This document shows positions 35,661 through 47,869 of a stretch of DNA of 64,000 nt, piece after piece; position 1 is the stretch's first letter; each line of letters starts with the position of its first letter. The notes beneath the pieces are model-generated. The model was not told where the DNA came from. It did not search any database and worked only from the letters and a program-made list of their open reading frames with translations. Origin of the DNA: Terebella lapidaria (Eukaryota; Annelida; Polychaeta; Terebellida; Terebellidae); assembly GCA_949152475.1 (NCBI GenBank), contig OX424568.1:18451667-18515666 (forward strand). Reading direction: 5' to 3'. A program made the position numbers and the translations under genes.

Positions 35661-37344
35661 TATGGAGTTCCACAGGCGACATACGACATACTACATACGA
35701 CATATGACATACGACATACGACATACTACATATGACATACGACATACTACATATGACATACGACATACTACATATGACATACGACATATGACATACGACA
35801 TACAACCCTAGACCGATCAACACAGTTTTCGTCATGTTAAGCAAGGCAATCAGTAAAACATCGACTTCAAAGAATAAATAAAGTTTTAATGTTTTGTGCA
35901 TGGTAAACATTCAACATGCCTTCACATAATATTAGTATATTTTATTCAATATGACGTCGATAATCTTGAGAGTTTAGAATTGAAAAAATCCATGTCACTG
36001 GACTGGGACAAACATAAGCTACTCGCAGTATTCGTCAGGTGGCAGCACAGCATACACTGCCTCAATTATGGAGTGGTTTTAGTGACATTATTGTTGGTGA
36101 TCAACATAATTGTACAAACACGGGTAAAGCCTCTTACTGTTGAAGACAAATTACAGGAATTATAATTAAAAGAATGGTGGTTTGTTGGGGATATAAATGG
36201 GAAGTAATGAAAAACGCTCATCAAAGTTGCCAATATAATACTGATTACACTATTACCGCTCCATACTTTGCCCCATTAAATATTCCTCAGATTATTGCAT
36301 ACGACGATGATTGTTTTGACGCAAATGACACTTTTAACATGTTTTAGTTTTGTTAAATCATTGAAATCAACCTATGAAGACCATCTGACGAAAACTGAGA
36401 GGTGACATACCACATGTGACATACCACATACTACATATGACATACGACATACCACCCTATATCCTTCCCATTGAAAGAATGAACTTTCTCATGGCCGCCT
36501 CAGAAGGACTGAGGCACGATGTGCAATCACTACTCAAACAGAGAAAACCACCTCAGGGATGACAAAAATTGTCACTCTCATTGAAAAAAATATATAAATA
36601 CAATATTTCACTGTTCAAAACCTCCAGGCAACTGGCGTCCTCACTATTCTGCCATGCTAAACGGTATAGCCAAATTCAATGGAATGTTTCATTGTGGATT
36701 TTTCAGATATTTTTGCACTACAAATTTGATAGGCCTACATGAAAACATGAGTCTGCTGGATACGTGTAGCTATCATTTGTTTGGATGAGGTGTGTGATAG
36801 ATCTAACATTGTATGAGTTAATTGGTATTTTGCATGTGATAAGTCATGTAGTATGTCATATGTCGTAATAATCGTATGTAATATGTCATATGTAGTATGT
36901 CATATGTAGTATGTGGTATGTCACATGTGGTATGTCGTATGTCATATGTCGTATGTCAAATGTAGTATGTCGTATGTCATATGTAGTATGTCATATGTCA
37001 TATGTCGTATGTAGTATGTCGTATGTAGTATGTCGTATGTAGTATGTCATATGTCGTATGTCATATGTAGAATTTCGTATGTAGTATGTACCATGATGTC
37101 ATACATTGGTAAGTCGCTTTCACCCTAGCCTTGAAAACAAGGCAAAAGCAGGTTGTATTTTCGGTGTTTTTTTTCGTTCACGAAAAAAAAAATCTTGAAA
37201 TACACCCTGCTTTTGCCTTGTTTTCAGGGCTACTTTCACCCTGGTCACTTTTAAGTCATATGTCGTATGTGGTATGTCGTATGTAGTATGTCGCATGTGG
37301 TATGTCGTATGTGGTATGTCGTATGTCGCCTGTGGAACTCCATA
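35661..37344. mobile_element. Fold-back element with CATACGACATA arrays, IS3EU-type ends
   Basis: The 1,684-bp element has termini TATGGAGTTCCACAGGCGAC and its exact inverted copy. The left arm continues as a CATACGACATA/CATATGACATA array to about 35802; inverted arrays occupy 36838-37090 and 37255-37325. A short left-type block lies at 36404-36455. Flanking hexamers are GGAGGG and GTAGGG (5/6 match), consistent with a 6-bp target duplication. The interior has no recognised gene. It looks like a relative, by structure only, of the elements at 7155 and 20257. Confidence 0.75.
37117..37242. repeat. 106-bp hairpin insertion with 10-bp duplication
   Basis: Arms AGCCTTGAAAACAAGGCAAA (from 37127) and the inverted copy ending at 37231-37232 form a stem of about 48 bp with a short loop. 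CTTTCACCCT flanks it on both sides (37117-37126 and 37233-37242). It sits inside the right arm of the 35661-37344 element, so it is younger. Confidence 0.85.
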
Positions 37345-37810
37345 GTAGGGTCATCCGTGACTGTCGGACAGCAATCGGACATCGTAGACACATCGGTGCC
37401 ATGGAGGCATCGGAAGAAAATAACGCAGAGTTATTTTCTTGCGGCGACCGGTGGAAAAAATGACATCGCCTGTTAATCGTTGTCAGACCTGCCGGCGACC
37501 GATCACAGCTCCTCCATGTGCCCATCGGGCGCCGAGGGGATCGACCAAATTTATCGGCCGATTGATATGAGTAGTTCACCAGGCGATCACCGCAGGGTAT
37601 CCTGTCATGCGCTGACGGATGTGCGGTGGGTGTTTTTCAGATTATTGATCGATTTTGACATACGAGACGGTCAACGCAGGGTATCATGCCAGGCACCGAG
37701 GGATGTGCGGGATGTGCTTTTCCGATATTCGGCCGATTTGTACATACGAGACGGTCACCTAGCAGTTATCTGTAGGGTACCGTGGGGTTTCCGGTAGGGC
37801 GTGATTGGTT
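37345..37810. repeat. GC-rich block with roughly 105-bp degenerate repeats
   Basis: Unlike its AT-rich surroundings. GACATACGAGACGGTCA occurs near 37657, and a variant near 37740; units share CCGAGGGATGTGCGG-like words and GGCCGATT. A related GC-rich block is at 38770-39180. No coding function recognised. Confidence 0.5.
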
Positions 37811-37969
37811 GGCCGGTCGATACCCATTATCTTATGGATAATATTTATTAATTATTTTTTGTCTATCAATTAATCTTCAATAATTATTTTTTTGTCTATT
37901 AATTTGTCTCTTAATTACTTGTCTATTAATTTTTGTCTAAGCGATTTGATAATAATTTGTATTAACTGT

Positions 37970-38740
37970 TATATTGTCTAAAATTAAACAGGGTCTCCGA
38001 AAGTACTGTGAAACCATCTATTCTAGAAGTGGTATAAACCAAATGTGGATATTGAAAAATTCCGAATCTTTATTGGAATATCTACATGCTCACACACTTT
38101 CAAAAGTAACGTCTGTCAAAACATTTGATTTTCCACTTTGTACACAACTATACCTCATTCTGAACTGAAATCTCAGCTAAAAAAAACTCATCAATAATTC
38201 ATTTTTCTCTAAAAAGGGACAACGTCGGTACCAATATATTGTAGTTAAATATAATACTGCTTAAGGCGACTCTGATGCCCCATACAAATATACTGAAATA
38301 GATGTGGTAAATATGGTTAACTTTATGATTAATAATATTTTTGGGATTTGGTGGTCGAATATTTCAACAAACTATTGGTATTCCCATGGGTACAAACTGT
38401 GCACCATTATTGGCAGACCTGTTTTTATACTCATATGAATCAGATTTCATCCAACATTTACAATGAGGAGGTTCTAAGAAACAAACATGTAATTTTATTT
38501 TCACTTTTCGATATATAGACGATGTATTGTCGCTAAATAATCCCAAGTTCGGTGACTATTTGGATGTCATATATCCCAATGAACTTGAAATAAAGAATAC
38601 TACAGACTCTGCTATTTTTTTTTCAACTATCTGATGATTCTAACCTATCAATCAGATTGTATGACAAGCGTGATGATTTCTATTATTCCATAGTCAATTA
38701 CCCTGGTGATAATTCAAGCATTTCCAATCTATGAGAAAGT
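37970..38740 (+). mobile_element. Fossil Penelope-like reverse-transcriptase fragment
   Basis: Plus-strand pieces match the RT of Penelope-like retroelements as I recall it: a RSGINQMWILKN block near 38030, GIPMGTNCAPLLADLFLYSY near 38375-38435, and a YIDDVLS catalytic motif near 38512-38530. It is broken, with several interruptions, and lacks recognisable ends. The family assignment is by motif only. Confidence 0.7.
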
Positions 38741-38769
38741 TCGAATAATTCTGTAATTTTGCGTGGACA

Positions 38770-39180
38770 CTTTACGCGCCATCTAATGTGTATTTGGCGG
38801 GCAACCACCGACTGCCTTTACATATCGGAGACAGACTGTCCGGCACCCGTCCGGCAATCGGCCGATGTTTCGCCCGCCAGGGAAGAACCGTCCGGACGTC
38901 AGACGGTCACCGGCCGATGCCTGCTAGGTGATTGATTGGTCTCCCGTAGGCATCAAGGTACACATTCTCCCCACATTCTTACTTATGCCGGCCGGTCAGT
39001 GAACGATGTCCGGATAGGTGTCCACCGGTGATCTGCCAATGCCCGGTGCTTTCATGACCACTTGAGAGATATGTGAAAGATACCTGAAAAAAGTTACCGG
39101 CGGCCGGAACATCGGTGAGAACCACCGATGTATTAGCATCGGCCGGCGACCGGTGCAAATGTGACCTAGGCATTAGGCTC
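38770..39180. repeat. GC-rich block related to 37345-37810
   Basis: Rich in CCGGC and GGCCGATG words (for example GGTCACCGGCCGATGC near 38907) with a composition sharply different from the flanks. No gene found. Confidence 0.45.
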
Positions 39181-39329
39181 GGTTTTTGGCTATTATTCAT
39201 TCATACTTATCATTTTTCCAACAGATGGCGTATCGCGGCTTCAACGCCAGGTGTTATCACTGTCATTCCAAGTTTGAAGACTAACCACATATTGAAGCAC
39301 TTGACAAACACTAAACCTTTTCAATGCTG

Positions 39330-41720
39330 AGACCCGCAAAAAAATAGCCCAAAGGCTAAGAATGGTTACCAGAGAAATGTACAGTATTAAGCTCTCAAAG
39401 TGTGCAATGGTAATTTCTCAACAATGTCTGCTCAAGGGGAACATTGTTTTCTATATGTTTACAATTGATTCCTTAGTCGGAAAGTCGCTAATGAGCGAGA
39501 TATTTGCAATTTCGTGCTCTGACCTTGAAAATAAGGTCAACTCCAAGCTTATGAGAATATTCGGCATATATCATTTCCTGTATGTCCACAATTGATTCCT
39601 GTGAAGCTGTAAAGTCGATAATGAGCGAAATATTAGCCCTTTTGTGTTCTGTTCTTGAAAATAAGATCAAATTCAAATTCAGGGTCATCAGAAAATTCGA
39701 CGTATATCATTTCCTATATGTCCACAATGATTTCCAAGCTATAAAGTCGATAAGAAGAGAGATATTAGCCATTTTTGACATTAGAGCGTTGGGGGCGAAG
39801 CCCCCAACCCTCTACATGTCTATGTGCTGACTTTTTCATGGAGGTTTCATGCCAACCTATCGACCCACGTTTTGACATGTAAACGTTTAGATACCTACTT
39901 CAAATGAGGATTTTCTTTGTCCTTGACATAAAATCTCTCGAATTGATGGGAAACTTTGACTATTCCACAGATATATGAGGCATGAATCGATGTGCTAGGT
40001 TTGAGAAAATAACGTAAATGTTCAAATTATCTAGAAACGTCCCAAAATGGCGGAGCCGATGGAAATTGACGTTCCCAGAATGCAAAGCAAATTTTACCAC
40101 AATGACGCGTATTTTGAAACACAATTTCTGTTCAGCAATTCGTGTATGCATACATGCATGTGTTCATTGTGGGCATCTGCGTGTGGACTTTTTTGGCGTT
40201 ATGAAGTAAACACAGCGATTCGTCTGCGATGCCACGGCTACATTTACCGTAATTTGACGTATTTTATAACATGACAATTAAGCTGGTGTTCTGTGCTGGA
40301 TTGCGAAGTCTTTTTATTCTTAACTGGTATTTTAATTTGCCCAGTGAAGGCATGTGTCAGATGCAGATATTCCTCATAGTTTCCAATGTTTTGAGGATAT
40401 TTTAATGAGGTTCCATATCATTTTAGCAGGCATATCTGTTCCATTGATCGATTTTAAAATAAATGTTTACTTATTAGTAATATGAATGAAGTAGGCCATG
40501 TTTTTCATCCTAGTATACGGAAATGAATTGGAATCACATAGGGGATGAAATTATGGCTTCTTCTTTCTTTCTTTTTGGGGGGGGGGGGGGGGGGGTAGGC
40601 CTAACGTTGTGTAAGATATATTCAGCTGTCGTGGTGCTGATGATGTGCTCGAGCTCTAATGTCGTCTTCCGCAGTTTGCTGCATTTTCTTGTTTCCTGTG
40701 ACCTTGAAAATTAGGTCGAATGTGAAATTCAAGGTCATGAGAATATTCAGCATAATCATTTCCTTTATGTTCACAATTGATTCCTAATCTCTAATCTCAA
40801 TATTAAGTGAGATATTAGAAATAATGTCATAAAGCATATGAGAATTTAACATGGGAAAGTCCCATTTGGGCCAAAATGGCCCACTTTGAGCGATTCAAGG
40901 ACAAAGAAACTTATACATGTCGCAAAGGTACATAAGGAGGATCTTTTCAAACGATAATCTGAAAACCGTCTGAACAGTTTTTGAGAAAATGGCCGTCAAA
41001 ATCCAAAATTGACGGTTTTCCTGACAAAAAAGGGCGTTTTGACCTTTCAAGGTCATTGAAGGTCAAATTCAAGGTCATCACCGAACCCACAATATATGAA
41101 TTCCTATTTGAATGTGCCATTATTTAAGCTCTATCTTGAAGTGTTTTAGGAGTTTACTCCATACAGCTCCCATTATGCAGGAAAAATTGCGTGAAATCCA
41201 ACAAAGTTTTCAAGGGGGGAGGGAGGGGGGGGGGGGGGGGGTTGGTTGTAAATCACTCAAAACGAATAGTGACTTGATTTGGGATGAACTTTTTTTATCT
41301 CACCGACCTGTCAAAAAATCAAACTGGCCACCACACGCAGACCAGCAATTCAAGGGCAACGAAACTTATACACTTCAGAAAGGTACATAAGAGGAACCTT
41401 TCTAACAAAAATCTCAAATCTGATCAGACATTTAAAAAAAAAAAACAGCTCAAAACTGAATTTTGGGCCTTTTGAGTCTAAATATTTGGCCTATTGATCG
41501 ATCCAAGGCACTCCATCATTATACACAATGTTATACACAATTAGCATGTTTAAAATGAAAATCTCAAAACTGATCGAATAGTTTTTGAGAAAACAGTCAA
41601 AAACTGAAACTTTGGCCTTTCTGGACCTTTTGAGCCTAGATTTTGGGCCTTTCAAGCGACTCAAGGCACTCCATCTTTATACACAATGTCAAGGCCCCAA
41701 ATTAGCATGTTTTGAAACAA
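39330..41720. repeat. Eroded relatives of the 134-bp-unit MITE
   Basis: The left part starts with a terminus-like TAGCCCAAAGGCTAAGAATG and carries degenerate 134-bp units (ATATCATTTCCTATATGTCC near 39705). Further partial units occur at 40680-40860 and 41040-41110. The stretch 40860-41710 has repeated GGGCC(A/T)TTT...TTGAGAAAA segments resembling the right part of the intact copies. G runs lie at 40577-40596 and 41216-41240. A perfect 9-bp stem, GTTGGGGGCGAAGCCCCCAAC, is at about 39789-39809. Confidence 0.6.
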
Positions 41721-41879
41721 AAATCTCAAAACTTTTTCTATTATGTTGAGCCCGGGCATATGATTCACCTTATTCCCACACCCAAAATGTTGTGCGTACA
41801 GTCATATAATAATAATTCACTCGAGGTAACCTTTCACTAAAAACCACACTATATTGCTCGTGTATAACAGTTGATCTCG

Positions 41880-42346
41880 TATTTCATACGTATAAACCTT
41901 TCGGTTTCCCAATCGAAACAGCATGGATTACCAACCGGCGCCTTCTCTATACGTATCGTTTATCCACCGAAACATCAATGGTTCAGAAAATCAGCAAATA
42001 TTTATTAATGAGACGAGGTAAAATGTTTCTTTCCGGTGGGGATCATGCAATACACTTTTCTCTTGACTGGTATTACTTTTTGTGTGGATCAGACACATAT
42101 TCAATCATCAGTGTTCATTTGTTCAAAACGGTGTTATTTTCATCGCATTTCACGTCACAAAAACGATATTACATTAAGAACAGTAGGTTTGGTCGACACT
42201 GAAGACTTTATACAACATCAGCCCATGTGTGTCTTTCTTCAGATTGACGATTACAGCTATTTTTTCATACTTTATTGAGGGAAACAACACATACCCCTTG
42301 CAACTTGGCGTTTCCCAATCAAACATATCGTTTCCCAACAGAAAAA
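41880..42346 (-). repeat. Dispersed repeat, copy 2 (interrupted by a MITE)
   Basis: 41945-42180 is the inverted copy of 35228-35500, and 42180-42346 is the inverted copy of the 9569-9760 block. It continues after the MITE at 43646-43695 (TACCGTTTCCCAATATCCTC), which matches 7105-7154 inverted. Confidence 0.7.
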
Positions 42347-43645
42347 TTAGGCCAAGGGCCAAAGATAGGTTACCGGACAATGTTTAATATTTTAGATGTT
42401 AGCCACGTCACTGGTTAAATACAAGGTCAAGAGAATATTCAGCATATACAATATTAAGCATATATCATGTCCACAGTTGATTGCTAAGCTGTGAATTAAA
42501 AAATCAGAGAGATATTAGCAATTTTGTGCTGTGGCCTTGAAAATGAAGGCAAAGGTCAAGTTCAAGGTCATCAAAATATTCAGTGTATATCATTTTGTCC
42601 ACAATTGATTCCCAAGCCATACATTCAATAGAGGAGCAAGATATTAGCCATTTTGTCCTGTGACCTTGAAAATGAGGTCAAAGGTCAAATTCAAGGTCAC
42701 GAGAATATTCAGCATATATCATTTTCTATATGTCCACAATTGATTCCTCAGCTGTAGAGTCGATAATAAGCGAGATATAAGCCATTTTGTTCTATGACCT
42801 TGAAAATTGGGTCAAAGGTCAAATTCAAGGTCATCAGAATATTCAGCATATATCATTCCCTATATGTCCACAATTGATTCCTAAGCTGTAGAGTCGATAA
42901 TGAGCGAGATATAAGCCATTTTGTCATATGACCTTGAAAAAGGGGTCAAAGGTCAAATTCAGGGTCATCAGAATATTCCGCATATATCATTTCCTATATG
43001 TTCACAATTGATTCCTAAGCTGTAGAGTCGACGATAAGCGAGATAAAAGCCATTTTGTGCTCTGACCTTGAAACTGAGGTCAGAGGTCAAATTCAAGGTC
43101 ACGAGAATATTCAGCATATATCATTTCCTATATGTCCACAATTGATTCCTAGTCTCTAATCTCAATATTAAGTGAGATATTAGGCATAATGTGTCCCATT
43201 ATAAAGCATAGGAGAATTTAACATGGGAAAGTCCCATTTGGGCCAACTTTAGGCAAAAATGCCCCACTTCGAGCGATTCGAGCGCAACGAAATTTATAGA
43301 CATCATAGGAGTACATATGAGGAGTGTTATGTATCAAAAAAAAAAAGTTAATGAACAGATTTTGAGAAAATGGCCGCCAAAGTCCAAAATCAGGCATTTT
43401 TCGTCGAAAACGGCCGCCATTTTGAAAAAAATGCGAAAATCGAAAAACTCAAAAATACCTCCTTCTTGAATTATTTTTAAGTATTTTTGTGCAAAATTTC
43501 AGAAAAATTCGCCCGTAAACAAAAAAGATAAAAATGTGGACGACGACGGACGACGACGGACGACGACGGATGACGACGACGGACGACGGACGACGGACGC
43601 AACGCCATGCCAATAGGTTATCGGACCATAGGTCCGGTAACCTAA
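42347..43645. mobile_element. MITE with tandem 134-bp units, copy 1
   Basis: The 1,299-bp element begins TTAGGCCAAGGGCC...GGTTACCGGACA and ends GGTCCGGTAACCTAA. Flanking A tracts suggest a duplication of about four A residues; the paralogous empty site near 9590 supports this. It has about five units of 134 bp, each with TGACCTTGA, an AGGTCA-x-AGGTCA pair and (mostly) TCAAGGTCA. A unique part follows with CGGCCGCCATTTTG, then a (GACGACGGAC)n tract before the right end. No coding potential. Confidence 0.9.
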
Positions 43646-43699
43646 AAATACCGTTTCCCAATATCCTCTGCCGAAACGGATTCCGGACAGTGTAAGTTG

Positions 43700-44600
43700 T
43701 ATTTACAACTCTCTCTGGCTCTGATTGAGTATTTTTCATTCCACACTTGCATGTAAATATTGCTGGTATTTAAATTTATTTATCGCAAAACTACTCATTG
43801 TCACTTTACATATCAAATGTCATATAACTTGAAGAACTCATGATTAATGACACTCAATTGCATAATTATTGACCAACGAATGTTAGGCCATTGTAACGCT
43901 GTAATGCACCTTAACATATTTCTGAGTCACAGATTTTAGATTTTTTTGTTGAAAATATATTGTGGGGCTCTACCCCCCTCCTTCCGCCCTACCCCCCCCC
44001 CCCCCCCCCACCAAAAAAATATCAAAAATATCAGTCGAGGAAAATTACACTCAAAGTTCGTTACATAGGTGCATACCCACATTTTCTATAGCTTTTTGCT
44101 CTCTCTTTTTTCTTTTCTTCTTGCTCTCTCTTTTTTCTTTCCTTTTTCTCTTATTTTCACGGCCCAATAGGTGGGGGGGGGGGGGGGGGGGCTGGTGCGC
44201 GCCGGGGTCCGCCAGTTAATATCCTCTTTGTGACACTCTGATAGGCACAAGTAATGATCAAGATATCAACACCGACTATCAAATGATACTGACATATACA
44301 TCTCTAGTGCTGGGCTGGTATATCATAATCAATAGTCACACGATGATAGTTATATCACCATATAACTCTTCATATATATGTTCATAAATATACATGTACA
44401 TGTACACCATACAGATATTTCCTGCATAATAAATATTTCATTTTCTTGCCCCATGAATATTTCATTCACTTCACATATACGTATTTCATGATATTATCAT
44501 ATAACTATTCCATTCAATCAACGTATAAATATTTTGATTTAGAATTATATACTTTTTCAATTAGCTGTTGCGTAGGCAAGAATTAATCAGCATTCTTTGA
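43700..44600. other. Unassigned, with C and G runs
   Basis: No gene recognised. It contains C runs (about 43975-44010), a TC-rich stretch (44095-44160) and a G run (44172-44190). Confidence 0.4.
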
Positions 44601-45621
44601 TGCTTTGAATAACCCCACAATTTTTCTCCAGTCACTAGTATACAGTAAAACACCGTGTAACCCCCTCAACTCCTATTTCTCAATGATCGTGAGTCTGTCT
44701 ATCAGTGATAAACACAGAAAAACATATATTTTATTATCATTGTATTTTATAAACACCCAGCTATTTTGTATATTAGAACAAAGACGTGATTGTGACATAA
44801 TATGGAATATGAACAACCAAAATGGATCACATAAAGACGAAAATACTATTCAGCAGAACAGTCTTTCCCAAATACTTCAATAAAGGGCATTGGTCGGTAC
44901 AATATCTCATAGCATTGACATTGTTTTACATATGAATTGTCACGTGACATACATGAGTGTTTCTCCAAATTTTAAATGAATTAATTATTTCATTTCACTA
45001 AAGGCCTCGGGCCCATTAACACAATATTGTAAAGTCATGAAGATGGCATAGTAAATACACATGTACAAAAGATCATCATAATGTACACAACATCATAATG
45101 TACGTGAGATATACATTGCATCTTGAATCACCAGACAACAAGGGAATGTCCCTCTTATTGAATATAAATATAAAAGTTGATGAGTTTTGGACACATAATT
45201 CATCTCGACAAGGCATTATATCTTTGTAATTATTAATTGTATTGTATTCCGTGTTGTCATTAATCTGATTTACCAGGAAACGTTGTCTGATGTCGTTGTA
45301 TTGTGGACCTGATACTGAAATATGTCATCTTCCACAACGTGTAGCTCCCTTCAAATGGTATATTCTCACTGTTTTCTCTATATTGATCAATTGCCAAGTC
45401 ATTTGAACAAAATATTTTTGACCTGGCTATAAGATGTTTGTAATACTAGTAGATTGTATGAGTGACACTTACAATACACAAGGGATTATTCAGGGCTGTG
45501 GTATTTTCAAGTTTGGTATTTCCTATTAAATTGTCATGCCACATATTATGATTTCGAGTGTTATTTAGGTACAAAATAGATTAGTATGGCTATATTAAAC
45601 ATGTACATGCTCTGGTAATAG
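44601..45621 (-). other. 3' UTR-like region of the TRIM-NHL gene
   Basis: Non-coding. Words such as GACGAAAATACTATTCAGCAG and CTTTCCCAAATACTT recur downstream of the other two TRIM copies (about 58960-59060 and 59810-59900), so the duplicated unit included this 3' flank. Confidence 0.55.
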
Positions 45622-47331
45622 TTATATTTCAAACAACTGAATACGCTTATTTCCCCTCTCATACACCAGCAGCCTGTTACCACTGACACTGACACTGTAT
45701 GGCTGCCGCAGCTCTCCCGGCTGGTCTCCTTCTCTCCCCACCACACACACAAACTGCTCCTGGGCATTCAGCACAATCAGCTGGTGATTAGCATAGTCCC
45801 CAATGATAATATACCCATTGCTGTCAACTGCGAAGCCAGTTATCTGTACTGTGTTTTGCACGTTTGGCACGGTAGGCTTGATGTCTTCCACATACTCTCC
45901 ACCCAGCGTGAACTTCAGTAACCTGGCTCCATCCCACTCACTGACCAGCACATGGTTATCTGGGGTCATAGCCACACATGAAGGGATGTCCTTGAAGTGA
46001 CCAGGTCCCTCACCTCGTGACCCAATACTCCTGATGTAACTCCCGTCAGGTGTCAGCACCTTCACTCTGTAATTGAAACTGTCAGCAACAAGCAGCTCTC
46101 CAGTGAAGGTGAAAGCCAAACCTCTGGGAAACTTCATCTCATCATCACCTGATCCCTTGCTACCAAAACATCGCACCAGCTGGTACTTTGTGTCATATAT
46201 TTTAACACGATGGTTACCACAGTCACTGACATACAGTTCACCCGTCGGACTCATACACACTCCATATGGATGTTGGAACTGATGCCTCTGAGTGCCCCGT
46301 TCACCAAATATCTGCACAAGTTTGAGATCTGTATCATATATCTTCATGCGGTGGTTATCTGAGTCAGCCACGATGTACCTGTCGCCTGTACACGTCACGT
46401 AACCCCACCCAGCAAACTGTTCTGGGCCTGAGCCATTACTGCCGCTCATGGCAATGGATCTTGCTTTTGTGTAATCAGCAGGCGATGACACAGCCCCAAC
46501 ATCTCCCTCTTCTGGTTTCGATGTGTTAGAAATTTCACCCACTTCTGGTGCTGACTGTGGACCCACGTACTTGTACTGTACTGGGACTGGTGTACACTTC
46601 TTGGTGTCGCGTAACTCTGCAATAAGCCTTTGTGATTCATCGTTGATTTCAGCCAGTGTTTTCGTAGGACATTTCACCTCTGGACTTGATCGTAGTTTGT
46701 CTTCAGATGTCTCCAGGAATGTTCTACATTTCTCAACCTCGGCAGCAAGATTCTTCTGCCATGTCTTGTGCTGCTGAATGTTCAAGTTCCTCAGATCAGT
46801 CACCTTGGCTTTCAGTTGATCTCGTAGTTGCCTGATTTTCTCTTGGTACTTCGTGATCTCGCCTTCTATCATGTTTATAGTGTCTACTGCAAGTTTCCTC
46901 TCTTGCTCAAGAGTAGTCTCGTCAATGGTTTTCTCAGCTGAAGCCTTGACTTCTGTCCGGAGATGTTCCATACCTTGTTTTACGTCATCTGCGAAGATTT
47001 CAGCATGGCCCTCAAGACAAACACTGCAGAGATTCTTCCGGCAGTGGTCACACTCAGCAACCATCTCCCTGCTGCAGCACGCTTGACAAAGCTTCTCCAG
47101 CACATCACAGAGACTGAAGTTCCTTCGAAGAGCTGCCACGTTGGAGCATCTCTTACATTTTGGGCATTTTATCGGCGGATTTTTGGCCAAGGTGTCGACA
47201 CATCTCTTGCAGAATGTGTGCATACAATATAGTCCCATTGGTACACGGTCCTTGAGGTCATATATATGAAGACATACTGAGCATTCAAGTGGCCTCTGTA
47301 AAGATCCTTCGGTTGTTGGTGCTTCTGCCAT
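45622..47331 (-). CDS. TRIM2/3-like protein: RING, B-box, coiled coil, six NHL repeats
   Basis: A single 569-codon frame. The RING at residues 17-59 has all eight ligands (Cys17, 20, 36, His38, Cys41, 44, 56, 59), so E3 ligase activity is likely. A B-box-like zinc finger follows (about 83-115; CQACC, ECDHC, LCSVCLEGH). Coiled coil spans about 120-230. The C-terminal half has six NHL repeats (for example GDRYIVADSDNHRMKIYD, GELYVSDCGNHRVKIYD) forming a beta-propeller used for RNA or protein binding in this family. The filamin domain of vertebrate TRIM2/3 is absent. An acceptor (TCTAATTTCAG) lies 10 nt upstream of the ATG, so an upstream non-coding exon is likely. No damage seen. It is a paralogue of 60041-61759, same strand. 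Confidence 0.93.
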   Translation of the reverse strand: MAEAPTTEGSLQRPLECSVCLHIYDLKDRVPMGLYCMHTFCKRCVDTLAKNPPIKCPKCKRCSNVAALRRNFSLCDVLEKLCQACCSREMVAECDHCRKNLCSVCLEGHAEIFADDVKQGMEHLRTEVKASAEKTIDETTLEQERKLAVDTINMIEGEITKYQEKIRQLRDQLKAKVTDLRNLNIQQHKTWQKNLAAEVEKCRTFLETSEDKLRSSPEVKCPTKTLAEINDESQRLIAELRDTKKCTPVPVQYKYVGPQSAPEVGEISNTSKPEEGDVGAVSSPADYTKARSIAMSGSNGSGPEQFAGWGYVTCTGDRYIVADSDNHRMKIYDTDLKLVQIFGERGTQRHQFQHPYGVCMSPTGELYVSDCGNHRVKIYDTKYQLVRCFGSKGSGDDEMKFPRGLAFTFTGELLVADSFNYRVKVLTPDGSYIRSIGSRGEGPGHFKDIPSCVAMTPDNHVLVSEWDGARLLKFTLGGEYVEDIKPTVPNVQNTVQITGFAVDSNGYIIIGDYANHQLIVLNAQEQFVCVVGREGDQPGELRQPYSVSVSGNRLLVYERGNKRIQLFEI

Positions 47332-47869
47332 CTTCCTGAGCTGAAATTAGACAGAAGGCTGAGTTGAAAATATCACATTCAAATTTGTAATATATAATCA
47401 AGCTCATTCACCAATATGTATACACCATTAGATACATTTACGTAAATTCGACGAGAATAATTTCCTTGTATTCGTCGATATAGAGGCTGGAGCAACCAAC
47501 TGACATAAACGTGAAGGCTAATGCGCTGGCTTTTACAGGGAATTATGAAGTTTCTATTAGTTTAGGATTACCCAAGGTGATTATTGTTTTCTAGGTAAAA
47601 GTATGGCAATTATTGATTGAAATATATTGTGTTCATCAGTGCTCATTGCTCCCAGTAGATAGGGCCTACATCAAAACCAGGTTTGAACTTCGGAGTCATC
47701 GCCATGGCTGACTGAGCCATGCGTACACAGAGATATTTCTGGGTCAATCAATAAAGGACCTGGTAAATGTCTGGCAAGCAACGTGCAGCTAGTTATTGCC
47801 TTGTCTGTGTCATGTATAGGCTATAGTAGCTTTTTGATTATGGTCCTATATTCAACAACCTTATGAAAA

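Noticed and set aside
36890-37090. Genuine satellite separate from the 35661-37344 element
   Set aside because: The arrays lie inside exact inverted termini and are inverted relative to the left arm, so they are part of that element.
39786-39812. GTTGGGGGCGAAGCCCCCAAC as a terminator
   Set aside because: A perfect stem but no transcription unit or U tract; hairpins of this kind are common in repeats of such genomes.
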